From NCBI RefSeq assembly GCF_002078875.1, contig NC_034411.1, positions 55,460,486 through 55,524,485 of the forward strand: a stretch of 64,000 nt of DNA. The letters run 5' to 3'. This document shows positions 51,648 through 64,000 of the stretch, one piece after another (within the stretch, counting starts at the first letter, position 1; each line of letters starts with the position of its first letter). The DNA is from Numida meleagris (taxonomy: Eukaryota; Chordata; Aves; Galliformes; Numididae). The position numbers were made by a program, and so were the translations under genes. The notes under the pieces are model-generated. The model was not told where the DNA came from and ran no database searches. It was given only the letters and a program-made list of their open reading frames with translations.

Positions 51648-54600
51648 GTAGATATTTAGGAGAAATTTCCTAAAAAGTTTGACAGTCCTCTATCAAACAA
51701 ATTACAGAGAGAATCCATTAGCCTCCTTTCTCATATTTCTTTGTGCCATGTGATATTTATCTTTTATTGGACTCTGCTGTACAGTTCCATGGAGACTACA
51801 GTTAACTTTGGCAGTCATTGTATCAGTGACTCAGTCTGCCCTGGCCCTAAATCAGAGTAGAAACAAGAATGTCAGGCCCCTAAATTAGAAATGATAAAAC
51901 GATGAAAATGAAGTAAGGAAAGTGGTTAAAAATATTTATTCTGGGTAGGTATCAGAGAAGCACCTGACCTTGGCCTCTTTGCTTACTGGAGAGGACACTG
52001 TCCTCAATCTGATTGTGAGATAGAGCTGAAACACAGTGTAAAAATGATTCCAAATATCTGTTGCCAGGAAGCAGATGACATACTAAATTGCTCTGTAGAT
52101 TGAGTGCTTAATTCAGCGATTTCCTGCTGCAGGAGTTGCCAGTATACAGCTATTTTGTCTTTTTTGGCAAAGTGGCTCCTTTTGAATGGCTGTCTCCAGT
52201 AGTCTTTCCTATTCGTCCTGTTGTAGGAAGGCCTGTTTCCTGTCGTGAGATTCCTGATTAGGCTCTGCACTATTTTAGTCTGCAGAAGGCCTGCACAGCA
52301 GGTTGCTTCTCTGCATTTGATACTGATTTGTGGAAAGTGAAGCCAGATCACAGTCTGGCTACAATAGAGCATCTGAATCCTTTGAATCCTTTGAGTAGAG
52401 CCATAGCTCTACTGTAAAGAACCAATGTTTGAAGTAGTATTCAGAGGTACAATAGAGATCTAAACATTTATTTTTTTAGTGAAGTTTTACTCTGTTTGTT
52501 TTTAGTATTCAGGGCTTTACATTGTCTTTTTTACGTATCTCTGAAGGTTAGCTGTCCACCTTTAGGGTTTGCAGGATCTCCTTGTACAGATTATTTGAGA
52601 CTGGAATATTTGTATCTCCACAGGCAGAAAGATGTTTTCCAACTTTTCCTCTGTGTTTTGTCTATGTAGATTTTTGACTCTGCTGATAGTGAACAGAGTG
52701 AATACAGTCCTGACATAATTAGAATGACTTTGCAGTTGTATAAGTTACTTTTTGTGACAAGAGAACGTGTACTGCCGTGGCTGGCACTAAAAAGGAGGCA
52801 AAGGCCTTTTATTCATCCCCTACAGCCTCAATTAGTTCTATTCTGCCTCCGAGCAAACTGTGAGATAGTATTGCTCAAGCATATGGTTATTTCTACTGCA
52901 TAGTTACCAATGGCATGAAAGAAAATGATGTTTTGCCCTGATTGCTATTAGTAGCATGTGCATGGAAAGGTACATCAATTTTTTTTACTCTGAAGTTATA
53001 TTGCATTCACATGTTTCATTCATAGGCTCTGTTTTCTTTATGTTGGAAAGATTCCTGCATGCCTGACTACAGACACCCAGTTCCTGCAGCTGATCTTATT
53101 ATATGAGCACTCAAATTCCCAAAGGCAATGGCTGGAAGAGAGAAGACAGTTGAAGGGCTTCTTTGTTTCTCTTAGGAGTTGTTGACCAGTCTACACCTTT
53201 CTTCCGTAAAGCTGTTATGCTATGCCTATTACTTGCTCTTGATTTCAAGTTTTATGTATTTAGGAGAGAGGAGATAGATACTGACTTCAGTGATGCAGGA
53301 ATTTGTGTTGTCATGTCTTATCATAGAGGAAGGCAAGGTGCCATTCCCCCTGGCCTGCAGCACAGGACGATCTATCTTTAGTTTAGTTCTTTCTCCTTCT
53401 TACCATTCACTGTTGTTCCATTTTCTCATTATTTTCCTTTATCCTCTCATTGAAAATTTCAACTTATTTTTCTTTTCTTTACCATTCTTCATCTCACTTC
53501 ATTTCCTAACTCAAATGATGGAAAATATGAGTCTTTTCAGGATACAAATTTATGTGAAAGATTCTTTAATTGTCTTCAGAAAAAATATGAGGAAGTTAAC
53601 CCCAGCAGCCCTTATATGATATTTTAATAAATGAGACTTTGGCAGAGGCCAGGAAATTTGAAGTTAATTTAGCACTGAACCAGACCTTTGCATCTGTGGG
53701 AAAGTGATGCTATTCTGCAGCCCTGGTGGAAGCTGCCTTCTCTTCAGCTTTCCTAACTCTTTCCAGTGTCTTCTGTAGAAGTGCTATAACTTGGACAATT
53801 TTGTTGTTGTTATTGTTTAAATACGTATACTGTGGCTCTTGCATACCTTTGCTACTCCAGCTTGCCTTTCCCAGGAAAGAATTAGGTTATATTTCACCAG
53901 GGTCCTCTGCAGTCCTGATTTGCAAGTCACTGTGAATGTAACAGGAGCACACACATACAGCTGGTGATTTGTGCTTAATGGGCAAGTTGAAGCCTTGCTG
54001 CCTTCCTCCTCCCTCCACAACTCCAAGCTCTCTTCTGCTGCTGCATTTGCATATGCTTGTGGGGAGCATGACCTGGACTTCCAATAGCAGATAGGCCCAG
54101 CTTTTCTGTGCTGTTGTTTCTGTAAAAAAATTATCCTCATAACAAATGAAATCTTCATACATTGTAGTATGTTCTTCTATGATGGTGTTCCATGCAGAAG
54201 AAATTGAAAATAACATTTAGTAAAGTGCCCCAGGGAGTCAAATGGTGAACAGCAGTCTCCTTTGTCAGATGCTGTAGCTATGAACTGTAAGTCCAATATA
54301 ATATAGTAGGGCCTCTGCATTCATTTTGGGATTTGGAAGAGCAGATCAGGAAAAGTTACTAAGCTACAGAGTCCGGGTCATCTGCAGAAGCCAAGACATA
54401 AGGGACACCGCTGTTTCAGTAGAAGGGATCCTGAAAAGAGACCAAAGCCACTCAGGTGAGCTGGAAGCAGTTTCTCCTGGCAGTAACCATTGCTGCTAGC
54501 ATTTTTCATTTAGTAAGACAACTGGGAAATTAGTCACAGTGAGATCGTCTCTGATTCTGTCTTCTTTCCAGAGCAGATAACCTGTCTGTCAGGTCTGAGC

Positions 54601-57600
54601 TCAGCCACACTCCAAACAGGCCGAGCCTAAGAAAACTTTCTGTTTTCTTTGCTCCGTGTAGAGTTTTCCATGCAATAGTGTTCTAAAGGTTCTAGAGGAA
54701 GGAGTGCCTGAATACACAGGCTTGGAAGGAGGTTGCTACAGAGGAAACTCACCAAGTATTTGTGCAATATGTGAGGTCTGCCTGCACAATATCTTTCCTG
54801 GTTCACTCTAGCGGGTCAGAACTTCCATAGGTTTTTGTAAATTCCAAGACAGATCTATATAATACCCATTATTCTATAGCTTTTTCCAACTTACACCAGC
54901 TTTCTAATAGTCATAAGTTAGAAAAAATTTCCCACTCTATTGAAAGTTCTACTCTAACGCAAACATTTCAGAGGCAAAAAGGGCTGAGCATAAGGCGTCT
55001 TTTTGATTTGTTGTTAATTTCTTGGACAGTCATTACTTGTTGACTGGTCACTGGAGTCCCACCTGATTTCTTCTTGTGTCATTTGCTTCCTGAATTCTAT
55101 CCTGTTGCAGGCCATACTTCAATTTACCATCAGAAATCCACTAACCGCAAAGAGGCAGTGTGCCACAGGCCTGAGAAAATTTATGTTGTATGCTTACTTG
55201 AGTGAGTTACTACCCCATACACCAGGATATGTTTCTGTCACTGTAGTAGGATCTTTGTGTTATAGTCTGGTTGGTCTGTCCTATACTGTGTCAGGAAGGT
55301 CTGGCTGAGATTACTGGCATTAACAGGGACATTTTTCTTTTAAACTGACCAAACCTCGGAGAGTTGAGAGGAGATCAGCAAAATCGTTGCCAAATAATAC
55401 CAAGAGTATGAAACTGGAGGAAACTAATTGAACAAAAAGACTGGAGGGACATGATTATCTTATCTAGCTTATGAAGACAGCGATTATTGTAATTTGCCAG
55501 AGGGGAAGCAGGCAACAGGACAAAATTGCTGAAATAACTTGGTTAAATTGCGAGAGGAAAAACACATCCTCCTGAGTCAGCTGAGAGTGTCCCCTGGAAG
55601 TACAGTCCTATGCTAAGTGCCAATCAATATCTTTGTTTGCTACCTATGTATGCCTGTCTAATCTATGCCTGTATCTTAGGCTTGGCTTTCATCTTCTCTC
55701 CTGTCCGTCTCTATTAACGTCACCACCATCCACCTGCGGCTAAGTAAACATTAGCTCTAGCAGTAGCGTGCTCTTTAGAACAAACTACCTGGCTATGCAG
55801 CCAAGGCTGCCTCTGCAGAAAATGTTAATCAGAAATACGTTAGGAACCTTATAATTGATCACCTTGTGCAGGAAAATGGATCAGTGACTGCTCCCGAAGT
55901 GACCCGTGACAGGACAGTCTGACAAGACTTGTCTCTTCATCAAACTTTTGACCTTTTTTCTGAGGGTACAGTGATGCAGTTGTGTAATAGTGAGGTCAGT
56001 GAGAACAAAGACAGCTGCTCTCAGTTTTTTTTTTTTTAAGGCAGAAGCCAAAGGTTCTGCCTTTTTTTCCCCACATTTCTCTCTCTCAGTACCCCCAGCC
56101 CTGGAGTCTCCTGCATGTCTTTGCCTCCCTTGCAGTGTCTACCCTCCTCCTGTTCTGTGCAGTGCCTCTAACCTCAAAGCTTTCCTGTCCTTTTAATTTG
56201 CTATTTTTCCACACTCTGGCCCTGTCCCCTCCTAGAATAGAACATGTGGCCTGTGCTTTGTTTTTGATGTTGGCTAGCTTCACAGCCAAAGTGTGTCTCA
56301 GTCTGGATATAAGTTTGTAGCACTGTGGCTGCCTTGCACTAATTGCTCTGGTAGAAACACAGACATGAAATAGTTTATCTTGCTTTCACTGAGGGGACAG
56401 GCAGCTCACAGCTGCTATTGAGGAAAAACTTGTGCAGAGGCTGCTGTTTTGGAGTAGCAGACAGGAAATGAGTTGGAGTTGTTGATTTGTTTAGCCATGT
56501 CTATAGTTTGGTTACTTCATGTTGCTCTGTTTCAGGTAGGCATCTCTATTTTCAATAACAACATTTTCTATAGAGTAAAGACAGAGTAAACTGTTTTGCT
56601 GGTTTTACTGGTACTTATGAGCAGTAATGACAACTGCATCTTCTCTGCTTCAGGGAAAATTATGCTTGAATTTGAGGCCCTTCAGAGAGGGCATTAGTAT
56701 CTAAATTATGAAACTCAACGTTTGTCAGTGGTTTCTGAGCTTGCAGTTTATAACTTTTTTTCTGGTACAAAACAAGGAAAAAAATTCCAGTATTTGTAAC
56801 AAAATTAATAAAAGTAGCATTTCTTCCACATTAGAAAGGTGCAATAGTGGTTTAAAGAATATGCGCAAAATCAGGCAGAACCAAATTGCCAAGTGCAACC
56901 TGAATTATGTCAATCAGTATTTTCTACTTGCTGCCTTTGTAGACTTATCTGATACCTGCCAATGCCTCAAGCTTTGCTTACATCCACCCTCTTATTCTTC
57001 CTCATTAACGTCACTAATCTCTACTTGAATTCCTTGCAAACAGAAAGACGAAGTGCCAGTGCGCAGTAAGTGCAAAGAGTACTTGTCACCATGGCTAAGT
57101 GTTAACGCAAATCAGCAGAGTTAATATGTAAGCTTATCAGATGGCTTCAAATGTGAGTGAAGTCCTACTAGCTTTTTCCAATTCTTTCATATTGCCAGAA
57201 CACAGAGGGAGCAAAAAAAGCTTCCCACTTGTTGCCTTTTTGTTTTATTGTTTTTAATGAAAGGTCAGTGATGACCCATAGTCGTTTCTTTCTCCCCGGT
57301 CTATAGAGGTTGAGGAGTGCTTGGCAATCAGAGCAGAACAGGCATTTAGGAAGAGTGGAGAGGAATCATTATCTGGCTTTTTGTGGGCTGCCAAAAGACA
57401 GAAGAGCAACCCAGACTGTACACACACATGCTGGTAGGTATAGCAGGGCTTATGTTTCCGACCAGCCCACCAGGCCTCCCAACAACATGGGACTGAGAGT
57501 GGGAGTATGTGAGCTCTGAAAACAGACTTTAAGCACTTTGTGTCATCCTTTGCAAGTCTAGAAAATACTTTTAGTGTGGTATGTTTCCTACTGACCTTAG

Positions 57601-58701
57601 TGTGGAACTTAAATGAAAATTTTATTATGTACTTTATATGATTATAAAGATGTCAGATCCTCAGTTTCTCTCTTCCTTCAAGAAATAGAGTTTGTTACAG
57701 AAGAGCAAGTCACACATCCTTCAAATGCAGACTTCTGTTTACAGCATCATGATTCATAGGAAGGAAACCCTGTTATTAATGTACTTGGTCAAATATCTAG
57801 TGCTGTGAGGCAGGGAGAGGGGAACCTGTGCTAACTGCAGGGGCAGCAACGTTGGAAGGGCAGCTACAGTGCTTACAAAACCTTTAATGTAAATATGAAC
57901 CACAGTGAGGTGCTTTGGTACCCAGGGCAGATTAGCAGCTTAGTGACACTCCTTACCTCTTGCTGAAATAGAGCCACAACAGGTCTGGAAGACATCATCT
58001 CCATGTAGGTGAGAGTGCCTGGTATACCCATGGCGGCTAGCACCAAGGTGTCTGCTGGGATGGTGGCATGGAAAAGGCAGGTGTCAAACTGGGCACTGCT
58101 CCGCTAGACTAGTTTGCTATTCAGGGATGAGTATGAATGAAGCCTGGGTGTCTTAGCCAGGCTGTAGTGTGGTAAAGCTCCAGCAGGACAGGAGCAGGAA
58201 ACACACAATCTTGCTACCTAGTTATCTGTTTGTGGCATAAATAATGATCAGTGTAGACATGACTAAAAATCAGTAATTAAATGAAAATCCTGCAATATAA
58301 ATCAGAAACTGAAATCTCATTCTTTTTTTATGCTTTTTTTTCTTATGATGCTTGTTTATCACTGCTAGGTACTTTATTAATACAGGGTTGCTGGCTGACA
58401 CTTTATATTTAATGAAGAAAAAGCATAAGTTTCAGTGCATTTTCAACATCCTTTCTCTTTCTCCCTCCCATTCTCTGTAAAAAGTTACGCAGAATTTCAA
58501 AGCTAATATAATGAAAAGTGCAGGAAGATATTAGGTCCACTGTGATAAGGCAAGTCACATCCATCTAATGTTGAATGGTAACTGTGCATTTTAAAAATCA
58601 AGGGAGATTGTATAGTTATTAATGCCACTGATATTCTGACATTCATTAGGCCTGTGAAAAAAGGTTAGCGTCCAATACAGGCTTTTTTCCTGGTTAGAAG
58701 T

Positions 58702-58720
58702 AAAAAAAAAAAAAAAAAAA
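58702..58720. repeat. Poly(A), 19 nt
   Basis: An uninterrupted A run. It has no upstream AATAAA and no flanking duplication that I could see. Confidence 0.9.
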
Positions 58721-61700
58721 GTGGTCTCAGTAATGAAGTGAAAGGAATATCTGAAAGCATTTAGGGATGTTGTTGCATAGGACAGACATTGGAACCAATG
58801 CTTGAGCACAAACCTACACAGGATGTGGAAACCACTCAGCGTGTCTCAGCAGGAGCCATGCTTAGTTTGTCACATTAACATTTGTCCTTCTCAGCTGTGC
58901 AATTATGCTAGGACGGTGGGGTCTGAATCTTGAGTTGAAGCACCCCTTCTCTTTTGCAGCATGTCATAATAGCTCATACTTAAAAGATAATTTAATTTGT
59001 TCTACCACTGCGATAAGTCATCAGCTCATATACATTAATAAGCTAGAGTTATTTAAAGAGCTACGAGAAATATTTACTGTGGATCAAACAATGAAAGCAC
59101 TTGGAGATCAGAAAGTGAAACCACTTCACCTAAGAATTTGTAGTGACATGTCTTTATTATATTTCTTGTTGTACCATGAATAATTGCTTACCCCTAAGGT
59201 GTGCATATTACAAGGCTGTGGATTTATGTGGGGCCTTAGAGAAAAACACAAATCATCCAGAGGTCACTTGGAGGCTCTTCCAGGCTACATGGAAGAGTTT
59301 TGTTCCTATCTCCTTTAGATCTAGAGTGAAATCAGTTTTTTCTAAATGAAGAAAAATCAAACACAGACTTTAATCTCTGTTTTAAGGTAATTTGTACTTT
59401 TAGACCACTAGCAGGACTGTGCGCTGGAGTGGAGTGGAAGAGGAGTAAGACACAGTTGAGCATTCGTCTCAGCTCAGAGATGATATCTAATTCTTCAAAA
59501 GCAGTGCTGGCACTACTGCCTCCCAGGTGAAAATCTCAGATACCAGTTGATCAGGATGCTATTGCAGTAAGGTGAGAGGCTTGCTGAGACAATGTCTGGA
59601 CCATTCACGAAGTTCAGACAAACCCACTGCTGCATGGATGTGTCTCTTAGGGGGAGGCATTGCTACAAACAGGCTTCAGGTGAACTTCCTAGGATCAGTA
59701 CCTTTGCTCTGGGTTATGCCACCCATGCTGGCAGTGATTTTGTGTTGTTCTATTTCTCCAACTACATCTCTGGGCACTAAATTAATTATTTATCTCAAAA
59801 ACCATAGATTACATTTCAAAACCATAGAATGTGCCTTAAGTGCAAGTCTCAGAATGTGCTCTGCCTATACCAGAGCTTCTGCAACTTAGACTTGGACAAA
59901 TTGTGACTCCACTCCCAAACTAAGAAAAAAGAAGTGGCAGGAGGAAATCCAGATGGTCTCGGGAGGGAGACCTTGCCCATCTCAGCTGTGTACCACTACT
60001 AGAGCTCCAGTCAGACGTCTCAGAAGCCTTCCCCATTTCAGTGAGATCGCTGTTGTTCCTGAAGCACCATGTTGAGGCATTCCTATACTTTGGATAAGGA
60101 GATATTTCTGCTGACTACAGATTTGTAATGTACTTGGAAAGAATGATTTGGCTTCCCTTTCTGCATACACAGCAGAATTTTGCAAGTGCACTGTTTCTAA
60201 GGCCTTTGTATATGTAGCTCTGAAAAGAGACCAGAACAGACATGTAAGTAAATTCTGGTGATGTAAGGGTCAGATTTTCATGCATAGAATGAACTTTATA
60301 CCATACAAATACATGTATTCATTTTTATATTCAAGCAGGTGCAGCCAAACACAGCAAAACTGCATACTGCCAGGCACCACCGGAATCATGTCTCTCTGTT
60401 ATCTAGTCAAAACCAAGCAAAAAGTTCCGCACTTCTGCTCATCTCCTAAAATCCTTAGAGAAGATTTTATTTCTCTAATTGAGCTACCATTTTCATATTT
60501 CAAAAGCTGCTTCTGTATTATTATTGTTAAGACAATGAGATCAAAGTGTTCTGGCTATTCTAATTACTACCTTATTTGAATGCACATCAGGATGAGACAA
60601 GTGAAGGACATATCTGGTTTTGGTGAATTGGGACAGAGTAGACATCACAGAGATCAGTCTAAATTTCTGCTGCTTGTACCATCTTTTTTGCTATTTATAC
60701 AGGTATTAATAATGAAAGATGAATGACCAGGTGTTAATTGCTTTCTGCACAGTTGGTCATGAAGTATAAACAGCAAAAGGATTTTTCCCAAACACCCTGC
60801 CAGATAATTGGCCACCCACAGCTGCAGTCCTATTTAAGGTCTTTCCTCCTACCCTGTTGCATCAAAGAAATGGGACAGCGGGATGCATAATTATAGCTAC
60901 ACTCAACGTGGCAGCCTCTCTGCAACGGGTAAGAACCAGAAACACATGAGAAAGCAAGTCCTGCCCAGGCAGCAGGCTCAGTCTGCAGTGCTTTGCGTAA
61001 GATGGAGGACACAGTGCCCCTCTAGGCCCTCCGATGGGTTCTGCATCAGAACTTGGTCTTCCCATGTCATTGCACTCAACACAACATCATTAAAGAAGGA
61101 GAGAAATAGACTCATACAGGTGGAGGAATGTGATTCAAAGCACATCTGTGTATTAATAGTCCACATAAGTGGCTGTTTGAATGACCTGTCTGTCTGAGAA
61201 AAGTGGAGATTTCTGTTTCTAATTGTTCCTTATTCCCCAGTAAGGAAAGTCTGAGGCACCTTTGTCTCTTCATTTAGTAGAGTTAGTCACCATAGTTACC
61301 AACAAAGCACAGGCTAAATTCCACAGAACTGGTGAAACTGAAATGCATAATAGCAAACGAAGAAATGCCTTGGATTCTAGAAGCTTTACAGTTTCCATAT
61401 ATTTGTACAAGAGAAATAATTCTTCAATATTGAATTTAGTAGTTAAGACCTTCAATTTAATTTTGACTGAATCTATTCTACTAAGTGCCTAGCAGTCCTG
61501 CTTATGTGCAACAAACATTAGTGGTAGGTGCAGCACCTGGTCAGTTTGGCTGGCTATTTCCAGCTTGGCAGCAAACTGTTGTACTGCCTCATATACCAAG
61601 CACAGCCTGTGAGACACTGTAGTAAGGCAGGTGCCTTCCCTTCCTGTCTCCGGATCTGCATCATCTGCGTGTTGCACACCGATTAGCTGTCTTGCACACC

Positions 61701-62143
61701 TGGCAGTATTAAAATTGGAGATTAATTTAAGATTAAAATAGCATCAAACCTATTCAAATACATGTATATTTGTGTGTGCATGCATCTGTGTTAGTATATA
61801 TATGGGTACATGATGATGACTGTAACAATCCATTGCAAATTAAGATTTTTTTTTGATATCTTGGCAGCAATTAAACTCATTAGGCTCTTTTGACATCATT
61901 CCTTTACTTATACTTATTCCCAAGTTGTTTTTAAATGCATCCTGTTTTCTGTCTATCCTGTTACCAACAGGTTTTATTATAACTCTTCTTGTTTTTCCTG
62001 GAAGTTTCTAATCACCAGCTAAACCACTGACAAAGGTGAAAGAAATAGTACCTCCCTAATATGGGATTTCATTCATTCGCTTTAAATGATCTTTTCATTG
62101 TAGACAGCTCTGTATGTTAGGCAGAGCTTTGTTACGGTGTTTC

Positions 62144-62146
<3 letters not shown>

Positions 62147-62176
<30 letters not shown>
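62147..62176. repeat. Poly(A), 30 nt
   Basis: Thirty consecutive A residues followed by an A/G-rich segment. No polyadenylation signal was found in the preceding ~130 bases, so a retroposed mRNA tail is not supported. It may be a slippage-expanded homopolymer. Confidence 0.9.
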
Positions 62177-62178
<2 letters not shown>

Positions 62179-64000
62179 TTGGGAAAGGAAAAAAGGAAAA
62201 ATCAAAAATGTCTACAAACAACTCTTTGGGATCAGAATCTGGGGGACCTGGCAGCTATATCTCAAAGAGAGATCTGAAAATGCTTCACCTGCAACCGTGC
62301 TGAAACTGAATTTAGTGGAGAGCAGGTTCCCTTCAAGATGATGGAGCCCCTTAATTAGGCTGTTTATGTCCTGTAGACTGTGATGGGACAGGTTCTTCCT
62401 AGTTCCCCTGCATTTCCAAATTCTTTACTACTTGATGAGCAGTGTGTGCTGACTTGGATGAAACAGCTCTGTCTGATGAGCTGCTCAGTTCAACCCACTC
62501 TGCTCAGTGTCGGTCTGACCTTTGGCAAGTTGTCAAGGTGGTCTTCAGGTTAAAAAAAATCTGCAGATGAAATGTAGAATTTCACAAGCAATAGTCTGTG
62601 GCATGAGATTGAAAATTGTCAGCGGAACTGTGCTGTGTTTGATGGAGTGCTTTAAGTCAATTCCATGCTATCTTATATCAAACTGAAATGAAAGTTTGAA
62701 ACTAAATCAACATCATAGTTTCTCAGTTCTGCATTCATCTGTTCTCCACTTTTCTTGAGAGCTCTGACTAACAAATTTTATGTGGTTCAGAAAATCTTTT
62801 CCGTGTTAAAACTTTCAGATAGAACCAGATTTACTGGTTATTCAATTCATCATTCAACATCCCATTATTCCAAAATATGCAGCATTTCTATCTGTTATGT
62901 AAATGTTCCTGTAGCACATAATGCCACGCTGAACTGTAAATACCATGTAAAGACTGCTGGAGGAATTATTGCGTGGTGTTAGCCCACTGATAATCTGCGA
63001 GACAGTTGCCATACTTCTGTTTGGGAGTTATCTGCAAGGTGTGTGTCCCCACATCTTCCCCAAAGTTGATGGAATTATGTGTATGCATAAAGGACAAGAA
63101 TAATGCCTACTTGTTATACAAACAAAAGTGTTTTTTTTTTCTACTGAAAAGAAGACTAATAATCTATTTTTGTTTTTACTCTTCAGTCTTTAAAAAAGAA
63201 TAGCTAAGCTGATTTAAATTAAATTTTACAAAGCATATGCTCCTGGGCAGAAATCTTATAAATCTACTTTCAGCCCAAAGCACATTTTTATGGCTGAGCT
63301 ATAATAAACCACTCAGAACAGGGATTCCACTGGAATTGCTTACAGAATATAGTAGCACGAAAGGTATTATGGCTACAAAGCTTCATCATAATGTTTGAAT
63401 TTAGTTGACAGAACCAGCAGGGCTATTTTTATTTAGTTTGACCTCGCATCACTAGGTCCTACTAGAATCTCATGCTACAGAGAATAAAACAGCCAGAAAT
63501 TTAAACCAGAATAATGATTAAAATAATAAAGTAGAGGCCAGAATGTCTCAATGCTATAATACATTTGATATGTGAATGCTGCTGCGCTGAATGTATTGGC
63601 GCAGGGAAAAAGTGAAAGAAACAAAGCATTTGTAAGATAAGTTCTCCTGCTTCAATCGTGAAAAGCCAAGGTGATCTGCAATGGATGTGGCTTTATTACA
63701 AATATAATTTAGCAGATGCTTGCTAGCTTAGTTTGCAAAATAGGGCAATCTGTTTGGTGGTTATGCAACATAAGTGTTGCGTGGCGATGCAGAAATATAC
63801 CAAGAGGATAATAGGTGGCAAGGAGAGGTGATAGAAACAACAGAAAACAGCAGAAACGGAAACAAAAAGCACGAAAACTTTAAAGAAGTCTGGGCATTAT
63901 CACATGATTATGCAAACTTCATGTAAAAGGACTAATGAAAGCTCTTTGCTATTGAAATGAAATGTTTACATAAAAACTTCCCCACACAGATGCCTCTGTG

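Larger units (their letters stand above)
51648..64000. other. Unique non-coding stretch
   Basis: About 12 kb with no recognised gene or transposon. The longest frame I inspected, 52004-52372 (-, 122 codons), and those at 53290-53619 (+), 53817-54216 (-), 56708-57028 (+), 59572-59889 (+) and 60883-61197 (+) have no motif I can name. Homopolymer runs at 58702-58720 and 62147-62176 are listed separately. Confidence 0.5.

Noticed and set aside
50856..51673. Frames of 220-250 codons on both strands at the polypyrimidine tract
   Set aside because: Most of their length is N, and the rest is CCT/CTT repeat. They overlap in three plus frames and one minus frame, so none is credible.
52004..52372. 122-codon minus-strand frame
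   Set aside because: No motif recognised and no supporting neighbour. It could only be revived by RNA-seq or a protein alignment.
62014..62176. Processed pseudogene ending in the 30-nt poly(A)
   Set aside because: No AATAAA upstream, no recognisable transcript sequence and no clear target duplication.
1..64000. CRISPR arrays, operons, riboswitches and tRNA/rRNA genes
   Set aside because: No regularly spaced repeats, no bacterial gene organisation and no recognised RNA gene. The content is that of a vertebrate nuclear genome.

Overview
This window looks like non-coding nuclear DNA from a bird, most likely a galliform close to chicken. That rests on its repeats. There are several chicken-repeat-1 (CR1) LINE fragments, one ending in the diagnostic ATTCTGTG-type octamer repeats. 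There is a decayed mariner element of the kind found in chicken. There is also a solo LTR whose TATA box, AATAAA signal and R region are laid out like those of alpharetroviruses (ALV/EAV group). I saw no bacterial, phage or organelle gene organisation. The sequence is AT-rich and CpG-poor by eye. All open frames are short, and I recognise no host protein exon, tRNA, rRNA or known microRNA. The window is best read as a gene desert or the inside of a very long intron.

Layout. 1-12.4 kb: mostly unique sequence with a ~195-bp CTTT microsatellite (3043-3237), a pair of inverted 41-bp repeats (4150-4190 and 4936-4976), a 33-nt alternating purine/pyrimidine run (7159-7191) and two abutting perfect hairpins (9517-9563). 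12.45-24.7 kb: three CR1 3'-end fragments (12454-12691 +, 17440-17519 +, 24604-24738 -) in otherwise unique DNA. 24.7-35.7 kb: no recognisable element apart from small local duplications. 35744-37040: a mariner DNA transposon with eroded terminal inverted repeats and a transposase broken by frameshifts and stops. 37-44.5 kb: unique sequence with simple repeats. 44.5-47.0 kb: the most repeat-dense part, with two minus-strand CR1 ORF2 remnants flanking a complete solo LTR (46020-46420) bounded by a perfect 6-bp target duplication. 50.97-51.65 kb: a long polypyrimidine tract interrupted by a 398-base assembly gap. 51.65-64 kb: unique sequence with short homopolymer runs.

No set of genes here works together. 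The biology visible is layered insertion of retroelements and one DNA transposon, plus structure-prone simple sequence. Nothing here can be defended as a new biological system. The items most worth a second look are the solo LTR, the unexplained inverted repeat near 4.1-5.0 kb, and the polypyrimidine tract containing the gap.
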